From the NCBI RefSeq assembly GCF_005696555.1, contig NZ_CP040005.1:496001-560000 (forward strand): DNA of 64,000 nt, written 5' to 3'. A model generated the notes under the pieces. That model had not been told where the DNA came from. It made no database searches and worked only from the letters and a program-made list of their open reading frames with translations. Shown here one piece after another: positions 26,365 through 35,180 of the stretch. This DNA is from Actinomyces sp. oral taxon 171 str. F0337. Lineage in GTDB: Bacteria; Actinomycetota; Actinomycetes; Actinomycetales; Actinomycetaceae. Both the position numbers and the translations under genes were made by a program. Positions within the stretch are counted from its first letter, which is position 1; the number at the start of each line of letters is the position of its first letter.

Positions 26365-28101
26365 CTACTCCTGGTTCCAGGCCTGCCAGAGGCTCGCGTA
26401 CTCCCCACCGAGGGTCACGAGCTCGTCGTGGGTGCCCAGCTCCACGATCCGCCCGTCCATGACGACGGCGACCCGGTCGGCGTCGGCGGCCGTGTAGAGG
26501 CGGTGGGCCACCTCGATGACGGTGCGCCCGGCCAGTGCCGTGGACAGGGTCCGCTCCAGGGTGCGGGCGGCGCGCGGGTCCAGCAGCGAGGTGGCCTCGT
26601 CCAGGATGAGCGTGTGCGGGTCCAGCAGCACGAGCCGGGCCAGCGCCACCTCCTGGGCCTGGGCGGGGCTGAGCTCGAGGTGACCCGAGCCGACCATCGT
26701 GTTCATCCCCTCGGGCAGCGCGTCCACCCAGGTGCCGGCCCCGATGGCCTCAATGGCCTCGCGGATCGTGTCGTCGGAGGCGCGGGGGCGGCCCAGGCGC
26801 ATGTTGTCCGCCACGGTGCCGACGAACACGTGGTGCTCCTGGGTCACCAGGGCCACGTGGCGGCGCAGCTCGTCCTCGGTCAGGTCCGTCAGCGCCACCC
26901 CTCCCACCGTGACGCGCCCGGAGGTGGGCGGGTTGATGCCGGCCAGCATCCGCCCCAGCGTGGACTTGCCCGACCCCGAGGGCCCGACGACGGCCAGCCG
27001 CTCCCCGGGCACGAGCTCCAGGTCGATCCCGTGGAGCACCTCGACGCCCTCCCGGTAGGAGAAGCGCACGTCGTCGAGCACGATCCGCGTGCCCTCGGGC
27101 TCCTCGCCGGTGGGGGCGCGGTCGTCGGGGACCTCCTCCACCCCCAGGATGCGGGACAGGGAGGCCTGGGCGATCTGGACCTGGTCGATCCAGAACATGA
27201 GCTGGCCCACCGGCTTGCGCAGCTCCATGGAGTAGAGGGCGACGGTGGTGATCGCCCCCAGGGTCGCGTAGCCGCGGCCGGCCAGGAACCCTCCCCACAG
27301 GAGGATGACGACGACGGGCGCCCGCCAGGCGACGTCGAGCACCATGAACAGGCGCACCCGCAGCGCGGCCGTGTAGCGCTCCAGGGACCAGGCCTCCTTG
27401 ATGGAGGCCATGATGGCCCGCTCGCGGCGCGCCCCGATACCCAGCGCGTCCACGGTCTCGGCGTGCTCGACCGTCTCGGAGACCGCGCCGTTGAGGCGCG
27501 CCTGGGCGGCCGACTCGGCCCGGTAGGCGGGGATGGAGATCGGCAGGTACCAGCGCATCATCGACCACACGGGCGGGGCGATGACGAGCAGCCCGAGCGC
27601 CAGGAGGGGGTCGGCGACGGCGGCGGCCAGGAGCGTGAAGACTATCGTCACCACGCACACGAGGATCTGGGGGATCCCCACCCGCACCAGGAAGTCGATG
27701 CGGGAGACGTCGGTGGTGGTGCGCCCCACGAGGTCGCCGGTCCCAGCTGACTCCACGGCGCTCAGCGGCAGGTGCACCACCCGGTTCATCATGCGCTCGC
27801 GCAGGTCGGCGAAGACCGACTCGCCCAGGGTCCGGGCGTGCTTCTGAGCGAAGCGGTTGATGAGCGCCCCCACGAGCGTGACCGCGATGATGGTCAGCAC
27901 GATCCGGTCCACGTAGCCGGCGTCGGCCCGCCCGGCCGAGACCCGCCCGACCAGCCGCCCCAGCAGCTGCGGGGCCACGAGCGTGGACAGGACCGCCGTG
28001 ATCTGGAGGGCCAGGACGACGACGAAGCGCCACCGGTAGGAGGCCATGATCCGGAAGGTCTTGCGCAGGGCGACGGGCCCAGGAGCAACGGGAAGGGCCA
28101 T
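26365..28101 (-). CDS. ABC exporter half with consensus ATP site (heterodimer subunit B)
   Basis: The 578-residue half-transporter has an N-terminal six-helix membrane domain and a C-terminal nucleotide-binding domain. Walker A is GPSGSGKST (about 370-378), the Q-loop region is VALVTQEHH, Walker B is TLILDEATSLLD (about 497), and the H-loop His is in VAHRLYT. The signature motif is degenerate: LSPAQ in place of LSGGQ. The partner encoded just upstream has the opposite defects, so the pair should form one working ATP site. The ATG overlaps the upstream stop as ATGA. The substrate is unknown; exporters of this class move drugs, lipids or peptides out of the cell. Confidence 0.93.
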   Translation of the reverse strand: MALPVAPGPVALRKTFRIMASYRWRFVVVLALQITAVLSTLVAPQLLGRLVGRVSAGRADAGYVDRIVLTIIAVTLVGALINRFAQKHARTLGESVFADLRERMMNRVVHLPLSAVESAGTGDLVGRTTTDVSRIDFLVRVGIPQILVCVVTIVFTLLAAAVADPLLALGLLVIAPPVWSMMRWYLPISIPAYRAESAAQARLNGAVSETVEHAETVDALGIGARRERAIMASIKEAWSLERYTAALRVRLFMVLDVAWRAPVVVILLWGGFLAGRGYATLGAITTVALYSMELRKPVGQLMFWIDQVQIAQASLSRILGVEEVPDDRAPTGEEPEGTRIVLDDVRFSYREGVEVLHGIDLELVPGERLAVVGPSGSGKSTLGRMLAGINPPTSGRVTVGGVALTDLTEDELRRHVALVTQEHHVFVGTVADNMRLGRPRASDDTIREAIEAIGAGTWVDALPEGMNTMVGSGHLELSPAQAQEVALARLVLLDPHTLILDEATSLLDPRAARTLERTLSTALAGRTVIEVAHRLYTAADADRVAVVMDGRIVELGTHDELVTLGGEYASLWQAWNQE

Positions 28102-30056
28102 CAGCAGCTCACCTCCGCGTCCTCGCCCATGGCCCTCGAGACGACGGCGCGGTAGTCGGCCGCCTGCGCGTCACCGGCGCGGGCCATCGCCATGAGCTCG
28201 CGGTGCGTGGAGCGCAGGAGCTCGGTGCCGCTGGAGTCCAGGAGGACGACCTCATCGCAGGCCTCCAGGACCAGCGGCGAGGCGGTGACGACGACGGTCG
28301 TGCGCCCGGCGCGGGCCCGGTGCACCTGGGTGGCCACGCGGGCCTCGGTGTGGGAGTCCAGGGCGGAGGTCGGCTCGATGAGCACGAGCGTGGGCGCCTC
28401 GGTGAGCAGGGCCCGGGCCAGGGCCACGCGCTGACGCTGCCCGCCGGACAGGGACCGGCCCTTCTCGGTGATCATCCCGGCCAGGCCCTCGCTCAGGGAG
28501 GTCAGGACGTCGCCGGCGTCGGCGATCCCGATGGCCTCGATGAGCCGGTCGTCGCCGGGCATGTGACGCTCCTGGGCGCGGACCTGCTGGTCGACGTCGG
28601 CCCCGGTGGTGCGCTCGGTCTCGGCGCGCACGAGGTCCTCCAGGCCCACCGGCTGCGGGTCGGGGCCGCCGCGCACGTCGAGGGCCTCGCGCAGGGTGCC
28701 GGTGAAGAGCTGGGCGGTGGCACCGGAGACGACGACGCTGGCGCGCACCTGCTCCAGGGGCATGGTGGTCAGCGGCCGGCCCGCCAGGGTCACGGTGGGG
28801 CCGGCGTCGGTGAAGCGCCCCAGGCGCATGGCCAGCTCGGCGGAGACCTGCGGGTCGGGGCACACGAGGGCCGTCATGCGGCCCTCCTTCAGGCGCAGGC
28901 CGCTGTCGGTGTCCACCAGGTCGCCGCTGACGGGGTGGGCGGCGGCCGGGTCCAGGTTGAGGCGCTCCACGAGGCTGCCGGCGGCCGGTGCCACCTCCAG
29001 CAGGCGGCTCAGGCGCCGGGCGCCGACGACGGCCCGGGTGTAGTCCTGCACGGAGCTGGTGAACACCCACAGCGGCCAGGACAGGTAGGCGGTGTAGCCG
29101 TAGAAGGTGATGAGTCCGCCGGGGGTGAGGCTGCCGGCCACGGCCATGCGCGCCGCCACCCACACGACGATGGCGGCGAAGAGCCCGGGCAGCAGGACCT
29201 GGAGGGTCATGAGGGTGGCCTGGGAGGAGGCCACCTCGACGCCGCGGCGCCGCAGCTCCTGGGAGGTGTCCCGGTAGCGGCGGGCGAAGACGTCCTCCCC
29301 GCCGATGCCCCGCAGGATCCGCAGGCCCGCCACCGTGTCCGTGGTGACCGTGGTGACCGCGGACTGGGCCTCGCGCTGGACGGCCTGACGCTTCTGCAGG
29401 GGCCGGATGACCAGGGTGACGATCGCCGCGACCAGCGGCATGCCCAGGATGACGATGAGTCCCAGGCTCACCGAGGTGCGCAGCATGAGGAAGGACACGA
29501 CGATGAAGCTGGCCGCCGCCCCCAGCAGGGCCGGCAGGTGCTGGATGAGCTTGCCCAGGTAGTCGGCGTCGGAGGCGATGATGGTGGCGACCTCGCCGGT
29601 GGAGACCTGCCGGGACAGGTCCTTGCCCGTGGCGGAGATCTGTCGGCCCACGAGCCGGTCGACGTCGAAGGCGGTGCGCATCCAGGCCGTCACCCCGAAG
29701 TAGGACAGCATCGTGTCCCCGACGGCGTAGACGACGAACAGCACCAGCAGCAGGGCGCCGATGCCCCAGACGCGGCCGTTGAGGCCGTTCTCGATCCCGG
29801 AGTCCAGGGCCTGGCCCAGGAAGGCCGGCACGATCGCCTGAATGATGTTGGAGGTGCATGCCGCCAGGGTCGCCAGGGTGACCGGGACGGCGGCGCGGCG
29901 CAGCAGCCAGCGCAGAAGCGCCCCGGCCCCGAGCGACGGGGGCTGGGGCAGTGGGGCGTCGGGGGTCATGGACTGCATGGACTGCATGGACTGACTAGTC
30001 AGGGCGGACAGCGCTGCCGGAGCGGTCGGGAACGACCGTGAGGACGGTTCGGGCAT
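28101..30056 (-). CDS. ABC exporter half with degenerate ATP site (heterodimer subunit A)
   Basis: The 651-residue half-transporter keeps the membrane domain (about 45-350). Its nucleotide-binding domain has lost Walker [15 protein letters not shown] stands where GxxGxGKST is expected, near 395-405. It keeps a canonical signature, [17 protein letters not shown] (about 535). Walker B reads [12 protein letters not shown], with the usual Asp replaced by Ile, and the H-loop His is Ser (VTASPLV). It therefore probably only supplies the LSGGQ side of its partner's ATP site. The N-terminus contains a 9-nt repeat encoding MQS units. The start is uncertain: 30056 is used, but in-frame Met codons occur near residues 25-31. 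Confidence 0.9.
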   Translation of the reverse strand: MPEPSSRSFPTAPAALSALTSQSMQSMQSMTPDAPLPQPPSLGAGALLRWLLRRAAVPVTLATLAACTSNIIQAIVPAFLGQALDSGIENGLNGRVWGIGALLLVLFVVYAVGDTMLSYFGVTAWMRTAFDVDRLVGRQISATGKDLSRQVSTGEVATIIASDADYLGKLIQHLPALLGAAASFIVVSFLMLRTSVSLGLIVILGMPLVAAIVTLVIRPLQKRQAVQREAQSAVTTVTTDTVAGLRILRGIGGEDVFARRYRDTSQELRRRGVEVASSQATLMTLQVLLPGLFAAIVVWVAARMAVAGSLTPGGLITFYGYTAYLSWPLWVFTSSVQDYTRAVVGARRLSRLLEVAPAAGSLVERLNLDPAAAHPVSGDLVDTDSGLRLKEGRMTALVCPDPQVSAELAMRLGRFTDAGPTVTLAGRPLTTMPLEQVRASVVVSGATAQLFTGTLREALDVRGGPDPQPVGLEDLVRAETERTTGADVDQQVRAQERHMPGDDRLIEAIGIADAGDVLTSLSEGLAGMITEKGRSLSGGQRQRVALARALLTEAPTLVLIEPTSALDSHTEARVATQVHRARAGRTTVVVTASPLVLEACDEVVLLDSSGTELLRSTHRELMAMARAGDAQAADYRAVVSRAMGEDAEVSC

Positions 30057-30186
30057 GATCGCATGAGGCTATCGGAGCTGACGCGGGAGCGGCAGAGGGA
30101 GAACCGGTGACAAGGAAGATACCGGGTGCGGGAATATCCGGCGAGTGCGGCTCAGTCGGCTGTTGGGCGGGTCGTGCGGATACGTC

Positions 30187-30227
30187 GGTGCCCCGGCCGC
30201 CCCCGCGACGGGGGCGGCCGGGGCACC
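30187..30227 (-). terminator. Strong GC-rich terminator of the FtsX/ABC operon
   Basis: A perfect 18-bp inverted repeat (ggtgccccggccgccccc and its complement) with a 5-nt loop, about 100 nt downstream of the permease stop. Confidence 0.75.
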
Positions 30228-30282
30228 GGGCTTGGCGGGGCTCGCCTGTCGCGTCCGCCTCGCCGTTCACGCCGAGATCACT

Positions 30283-30336
30283 CGGCTCACTCGGCTCACT
30301 CGGCTCACTCGGCTCACTCGGCTCACTCGGCTCACT
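30283..30336. repeat. Six tandem copies of a 9-nt unit (cggctcact) across a stop codon
   Basis: Six exact copies of cggctcact are followed by a partial copy. On the minus strand each unit reads gag-tga-gcc in the frame of the permease gene, so the first copy supplies the natural stop and the others supply five more in-frame TGA codons. Copy number is likely variable between strains. Confidence 0.9.
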
Positions 30337-32914
30337 CGGTGGCGATGGCGTCCAGGACGGGGATCCGGGAGGCGCGCAGCGCCGGCCACAGGGCCGCGAT
30401 GACGCCGACCACCACGGAGAGCACGAGCATGCCCACCATCTGGCCCCAGGGGATGCTCAGGGTCGTGAGCCCCTGCTCCTCCAGGACCTCCTTGAGGGCG
30501 GCGGCCAGGACCACCCCGGTCGCTCCGCCCAGCACGGTGCCGTACAGGGAGGTGAGGACCGACTCGGTGATGATCTCCCCGGACAGCTGGGCCTTGCCCA
30601 GGCCGACGGCGCGCATGAGCCCGATCTCCCGAGTGCGCTCCGAGACCGAGAGCACCAGTGTGTTGACGATGCCCAGAATGGCGATGGCGATGCTCAGCCC
30701 CAGCAGGCCGTAGAGGACGGCGAGCATCTGGTTGATCTGCTGACCGACCTGGTCGGAGATCTCGTCGGCGTCGCGCACCGAGTACTGGTAGGTGTCGGCC
30801 ACGATGTCGCGGGCCTTGCCCCGCACCGTGTCGAGGTCGGTGCCCTCGTCCAGGGTCAGGAGCATGCCCAGCGGCGAGTCCAGGACGTGGGCCGGGTCCG
30901 TGCTGGTGCCCGGCGAGCTCCAGGAGCCCACCGACGCCGCCAGCTCGGGGGAGATGTAGTAGTTGCCGCCGGTTCCCTTCGGGTCGACGATGGCGCCGAC
31001 CGTGGCCTGAACCGACCCGTAGGGACCGGTGATGGCGACCTTGTCCCCCAGCTTGAGGCCCTCGTCCTTCTTCGCGGCCACGTGGGTGGCGTCCAGATCC
31101 TTCATCGACCCGGCGCTCGTGGAGACGTCGTAGGCCTTGGAGTAGGTGTCGGGTTCGACGACGATGACGGTGGCGGTGGGGTTCTGGCTGCCGTCGGGCT
31201 TGGTGACGGAGTCGGCGTAGATGGAGTAGGAGGAGGTCTCCTTGACGCCGTCGATCGCGGCGATGTCCTTGGTCTTGTCGGCTGAGAGCCGGGTGGTCAG
31301 GCTGCCGATGGTGGCGGGCTGGACCACGAGGTCGGCCTTGAGGGACTTGTCGATCTCGTCGGCGGTCGAGGCCTGGAAGGAGGCGGCCAGCGTGGCGCCG
31401 GCGCACACCAGGGCCATGCCCACCATGAGGGCGCCGGAGGTGTTGGCCGTGCGGCGCGGGTTGTGGACGATGTTGCGCACCGCCAGGCGCCCGGCGGGCC
31501 GCAGCAGCCGGAAGGGCAGGCCCAGCACGGCGACCACCGGGCGGGCCAGGGTTGGGGAGACGATGAGCAGTCCCAGAACCGTGCCGCCCGCGCCCAGCCC
31601 CATGATGAGGCCGCGCTGCGTCAGGTCCGCGTCCACCCACGCGGCGGCGATCGCGGCCACGCCGGCTGCCAGCAGCAGCCCTCCCAGGATCGTGCGCAGC
31701 ACCAGCGACTTCTCTCGGGAGCCCGACACGCCGCGCATGGCCTCGACCGGGTGGGTCAGGGCGGCCTCCCGCGCTGGCAGCAGAGCGCCGATGACGGTGA
31801 CGCCCAGCCCCACCGCCAGCGAGATCGCGATGATCGGCCCGCTCAGGCCCGTGCCCTCCAGCAGCGGCATGCCCGCGGCGTCAAGCATCGCGGACAGCCC
31901 GGCCAGGAGCCCCGCGCCCGCGGCCACGCCCAGGGCGGAGCCGACGACGCCGATGACGACCGCCTGCAGGAACACGACGCCGAACACCGAGGCGGGCGAG
32001 GCCCCGACGGCCCGCAGGAGGGCGAACTCCTTGACGCGCTGGCGCACGCTCATCGCGAAGGAGTTCATGATGATGAAGGACCCCACGAACATGGCGACGA
32101 CGACGAAGACCAGCAGGAAGACCTGGATGAAGCCCAGCTGCTCCTCAATGGCCTTGTTCTGCTCCTTGATGACCTCGGCGCGGGTCTGAACCCGGGTGCC
32201 ATCGGGAAGGATCTTGGTGACCTCGGACTTGACCGTCTCCGCCGAGGCCCCCTTGGCGACGTCGACCGAGATGGACGAGACCTTCCCGTCCGGGGCGGCC
32301 AGTGGAAGGAGGTAGTCGGGGTCCATCCCCACGACCGTCGCAGCGGCCATGGAGGACTCGAAGTGGAACTCACCCACCACCTTGACCTCGGTGGGGTGAC
32401 CCTGGAGGACGATGTGCGTCGTGTCCCCGACCTTGAGGCCGGAGTTCCTCAGGGCTCCCGACTCCAGGGCGATCTCGCTCTCGCCCTGGGGCCTGTGGCC
32501 CTGGGCCCAGGTCAAGCCGGGTTCCTTCTCGTACAGCGGTAGGAAGAGCGTGGGTGCTCCCATGTTTGCGACCGGGGCGTCGTTGGCGCCCACGAGGACC
32601 CCGCTCGTCTGGACGCCGGGCTTGGCGGTCTCGACGCCGTCGATCTGCTTGATCTGATCGGCCAGGGAGCCGTCGATGGGCTGGGTCGGTGCGGACTGCG
32701 ACGAGCTGGTGTCGCCGTTGGTGGCGATCTTGGGGCCCTGGACGTACAGGTCCGAGGTGACGGTGGAGGACAGCAGGTTGGAGAAGGTCTCCGACATGGA
32801 GGCGCGCAGGGCGAGCGTTCCCGACAGGAAGGCCACCCCGAGCATGACGGCGAAGGTGGTCAGGAAGAACTGCTTGGCGTGGGCGCGTACGGAGCGCCAG
32901 GCGACTCGTCTCAA
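30332..32914 (-). CDS. FtsX/MacB-type ABC transporter permease
   Basis: The 860-residue permease has the duplicated FtsX layout: an N-terminal membrane helix (FFLTTFAVMLGVAFLSG), a large extracytoplasmic MacB-like domain (about 45-255), three helices of the first FtsX domain (about 265-390), a second extracytoplasmic domain (about 500-720) and the last three helices (about 725-850). It starts with a TTG just downstream of the ATPase stop, with a 3-nt gap, and works with that ATPase. Such systems use ATP to drive mechanical work or export at the membrane, often for lipoproteins or peptides. The substrate is unknown. The stop lies inside the 9-nt tandem repeat. Confidence 0.9.
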   Translation of the reverse strand: MRRVAWRSVRAHAKQFFLTTFAVMLGVAFLSGTLALRASMSETFSNLLSSTVTSDLYVQGPKIATNGDTSSSQSAPTQPIDGSLADQIKQIDGVETAKPGVQTSGVLVGANDAPVANMGAPTLFLPLYEKEPGLTWAQGHRPQGESEIALESGALRNSGLKVGDTTHIVLQGHPTEVKVVGEFHFESSMAAATVVGMDPDYLLPLAAPDGKVSSISVDVAKGASAETVKSEVTKILPDGTRVQTRAEVIKEQNKAIEEQLGFIQVFLLVFVVVAMFVGSFIIMNSFAMSVRQRVKEFALLRAVGASPASVFGVVFLQAVVIGVVGSALGVAAGAGLLAGLSAMLDAAGMPLLEGTGLSGPIIAISLAVGLGVTVIGALLPAREAALTHPVEAMRGVSGSREKSLVLRTILGGLLLAAGVAAIAAAWVDADLTQRGLIMGLGAGGTVLGLLIVSPTLARPVVAVLGLPFRLLRPAGRLAVRNIVHNPRRTANTSGALMVGMALVCAGATLAASFQASTADEIDKSLKADLVVQPATIGSLTTRLSADKTKDIAAIDGVKETSSYSIYADSVTKPDGSQNPTATVIVVEPDTYSKAYDVSTSAGSMKDLDATHVAAKKDEGLKLGDKVAITGPYGSVQATVGAIVDPKGTGGNYYISPELAASVGSWSSPGTSTDPAHVLDSPLGMLLTLDEGTDLDTVRGKARDIVADTYQYSVRDADEISDQVGQQINQMLAVLYGLLGLSIAIAILGIVNTLVLSVSERTREIGLMRAVGLGKAQLSGEIITESVLTSLYGTVLGGATGVVLAAALKEVLEEQGLTTLSIPWGQMVGMLVLSVVVGVIAALWPALRASRIPVLDAIATE

Positions 32915-32917
32915 GGC

Positions 32918-33757
32918 TCAGGCCCCCTTGGCGGCCGAGGCGGCGCCCTGGGCGTCGGCTACGGGGACGGGTTCGGCCTCACTCAGCTCGCGCAGGGCGT
33001 CCAGGACCCGGTCGCGGTTGGGCGCGTCCAGCTGGGCGACGACGTGGCCGTCGCGCAGGAAGATGACGGTGTCGGCCCAGGCGGCCGCCTCCGGCTCGTG
33101 GGTCACCATGACCACCGACTGCCCCAGGTCGTCGACACTGCGGCGCAGGATCTCCAGGACCTGGTCGGTGGAGTGGGAGTCCAGGTTCCCGGTGGGCTCG
33201 TCGGCGAAGACGACCGCCGGCTCGCCCACGAGCGCCCGGGCGCAGGCCACGCGCTGGACCTGACCGCCGGAGAGCTCGGCCGGCCGGTGGGACAGGCGGT
33301 CCCTGAGGCCGACGGCGTCGATCACCTGGTCGAAGCGCTGCGGGTTGACCTTCTTGCGGGCGATATCCAGGGGCAGGGTGATGTTCTCCGCCGCCGTGAG
33401 GGTGGGGACCAGGTTGAAGGACTGGAAGATGAAGCCGATGCGCTCGCGGCGCAGGCGGGTGAGGCGACGCTGGCTCATGGAGGAGACCATGTCGCCGTCG
33501 AGCATGATCTCCCCGGAAGTGATCGAGTCCAGGCCGGCCAGGCAGTGCATGAGCGTGGACTTGCCGGAGCCGGACGGCCCCATGATGGCCGTGAAGCGGG
33601 CTCGGGCGATGTCGACGTTGACGGAGTCGAGCGCTGCGACGGCGCCCGAACCACGGCCGTAGACCTTGGTGAGACTGCGTGCGGAGACCACGGGGTCATT
33701 CACCGGTCGGTGGGGCGTGAGGATGGAGGGGGCGGCGGCTGGAACGGAGCTACTCAT
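32918..33757 (-). CDS. MacB/LolD-type ABC transporter ATPase
   Basis: A 279-residue ATPase: Walker A GPSGSGKST near residue 55, signature ELSGGQVQRVACARAL, Walker B VVFADEPTGNLDS and the H-loop in MVTHEPEAA. The sequence pattern (FIFQSFNLVPTLTAAENI) is that of the LolD/MacB group, which partners FtsX-type permeases. The ATG at 33757 (MSSSVPAAAP) is chosen over an upstream in-frame start because the extra residues show no family signal. It is the first gene of the two-gene operon. Confidence 0.93.
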   Translation of the reverse strand: MSSSVPAAAPSILTPHRPVNDPVVSARSLTKVYGRGSGAVAALDSVNVDIARARFTAIMGPSGSGKSTLMHCLAGLDSITSGEIMLDGDMVSSMSQRRLTRLRRERIGFIFQSFNLVPTLTAAENITLPLDIARKKVNPQRFDQVIDAVGLRDRLSHRPAELSGGQVQRVACARALVGEPAVVFADEPTGNLDSHSTDQVLEILRRSVDDLGQSVVMVTHEPEAAAWADTVIFLRDGHVVAQLDAPNRDRVLDALRELSEAEPVPVADAQGAASAAKGA

Positions 33758-34058
33758 AGGTGCAGTCTGACAGCGGTATGGGATAGGCAAATCCTCCTGA
33801 CGGAGGACAGGTCCCTGACTGCACGGTCGGTCGACCCTGACCCGAGGTCGGGGACGCCCCTGAGACGAGGGGATGACGGGGCCGCAGCGGCGTGGAGGAC
33901 GAAGGGTGTCCTCCTTGACCGACCCCCGTTTCTTGAACCTATCGGCCGACTCGTGACTACCATCGGGGTTGATCGGAGCCTGGTGAGGGACCCGGGACGG
34001 GTTGGCGACGAGCCCGATCAGTCGAGGTCACTCATACGTTCTCCCGGAAGGGCCCTGC
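33758..34058. other. Divergent intergenic region
   Basis: About 300 nt between the leftward ABC operon and the rightward leucine-repeat gene. It must hold both promoters; I see no gene and no convincing operator. Confidence 0.4.
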
Positions 34059-35099
34059 ATGGATCCGGTTCAGCTCATGATGGCGGCGCATCAGGCCGAT
34101 GCGGCGGTCGCCGCGCAGACTCCGGACCAGGCCCTGCAGGCCGCGATCGCGCAGAGCCGGCCCGACCTGTGGGCGCCGCTGTCGACCAACCCGGCGGCCT
34201 ATCCCGACCTGCTCGGCTGGTTGGCCAGTACCGGGAACGTCGAGGTCCTCGCCAACCTGCGTGCGCGCGGCTACCTGACCGACGACGCAGCGGCCAATGC
34301 TGCTGATGCCGCGGGCGCTGAGGGTACCGAGGGCGCCGCGGACGGTGATCCCGCCGCGGAGGCGCAGACCACTCAGGACGCTGCCGACGGGGCTCAGGAG
34401 CCGGGCTCCGGGGAGCCGGATGACGAGGCAGGGGACGAGCCGGGCACCGATCCGGCCGCGGAGCCGATAGCAGAGCCGAGCGTGGAGCCGGCCGAGCTCG
34501 ACGAGGCCGCGGACGTTGATGATGACTCTGGCGAGACTAGTGACGAGCAGGAGACAACAGAGGAACCCGCCGAGCCCGCTGAGGGTACCGAGGGCGCCGT
34601 CGTCGCCGAGTCCGCCGGTGAGGGGATCGCCGAGTCCGCCGATGCGGATGAGAGTGCAGAGGGCGCGGAGTCTGCGGCTGAGGCGGCCGCTGGGACCGAT
34701 GCGGAGGCGCAGACCACTCAGGACGCTGCCGACGAGGCTCAGGAGCCGGGCTCCGGGGAGCCGGATGACGAGGCCGCGGGCGCCGATGACGTTGCCGTCC
34801 CGGCCGACGAGGAGCCGAAGGCTGATGAGTCCACTGAGGCTGAGGACGTCGAGCCCGTCGAGCCCGTCAACGATGACACGACCGCCCTCAGCCCCGCATC
34901 GCAGTGGCACGAGGTCGACTCGGCCGACACGACTGACGTCACGGCCTCAGCCCAGTCCGCGGCTGCGGCCACCGGCTGGACAGCGGGCTCGGCCGAGTCG
35001 GTGGCCCTCCCCGTGCCCCCGCCCCCGTCGGCCGAGGACATCGCCGCCTGGGCCGAGACCCCCAGCGGGTCGCTTCAGGGCACCACCAAGTCCCGCTGA
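34059..35099 (+). CDS. Variant leucine-rich repeat protein with long acidic tail
   Basis: A 346-residue protein. The N-terminal 75 residues form one variant leucine-rich unit (RPDLWAPLSTNPAAYPDLLG, then WLASTGNVEVLANLRARG), a module common in Actinomyces and relatives. The remainder is Ala/Glu/Asp/Thr-rich low complexity with almost no basic residues. It contains a repeated EAQTTQDAADxAQEPGSGEP block from a 74-nt DNA duplication. There is no signal peptide or anchor. The ATG at 34059 is favoured because MDPVQLMMAAHQ begins the conserved unit. Function unknown; related proteins are often adaptors or regulators with intrinsically disordered tails. Confidence 0.72.
   Translation: MDPVQLMMAAHQADAAVAAQTPDQALQAAIAQSRPDLWAPLSTNPAAYPDLLGWLASTGNVEVLANLRARGYLTDDAAANAADAAGAEGTEGAADGDPAAEAQTTQDAADGAQEPGSGEPDDEAGDEPGTDPAAEPIAEPSVEPAELDEAADVDDDSGETSDEQETTEEPAEPAEGTEGAVVAESAGEGIAESADADESAEGAESAAEAAAGTDAEAQTTQDAADEAQEPGSGEPDDEAAGADDVAVPADEEPKADESTEAEDVEPVEPVNDDTTALSPASQWHEVDSADTTDVTASAQSAAAATGWTAGSAESVALPVPPPPSAEDIAAWAETPSGSLQGTTKSR
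34356..34429 (+). repeat. 74-nt intragenic direct repeat, copy 1
   Basis: Matches 34701-34774 at 73 of 74 positions. The spacing of 345 nt is a multiple of three, so the reading frame is kept. It encodes the QTTQDAAD...EPGSGEPDDE block. Confidence 0.9.
34701..34774 (+). repeat. 74-nt intragenic direct repeat, copy 2
   Basis: Second copy of the block at 34356-34429, differing by one base (gacgag in place of gacggg). Confidence 0.9.
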
Positions 35100-35130
35100 G
35101 GCCTGAGCCGGCTCCCCGAGAAACGTGGAC

Positions 35131-35161
35131 GGCCCTCCTGAGCAGGCTGCTCAGGAGGGCC
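35131..35161. terminator. Bidirectional terminator between convergent genes
   Basis: A perfect 14-bp stem (ggccctcctgagca and its complement) with a 3-nt loop lies between the stops of the rightward leucine-repeat gene and the leftward GH3 gene. Confidence 0.8.
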
Positions 35162-35180
35162 GATGCGCTGTCGGCGCGCT

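Noticed and set aside
28203..30041. 612-codon open frame opposite the ABC exporter
   Set aside because: Same antisense artefact; the minus strand holds the membrane domain and LSGGQ motif.
30283..30336. CRISPR array
   Set aside because: Units of 9 nt are directly tandem with no spacers. No CRISPR-type repeat-spacer pattern was seen anywhere in the window.
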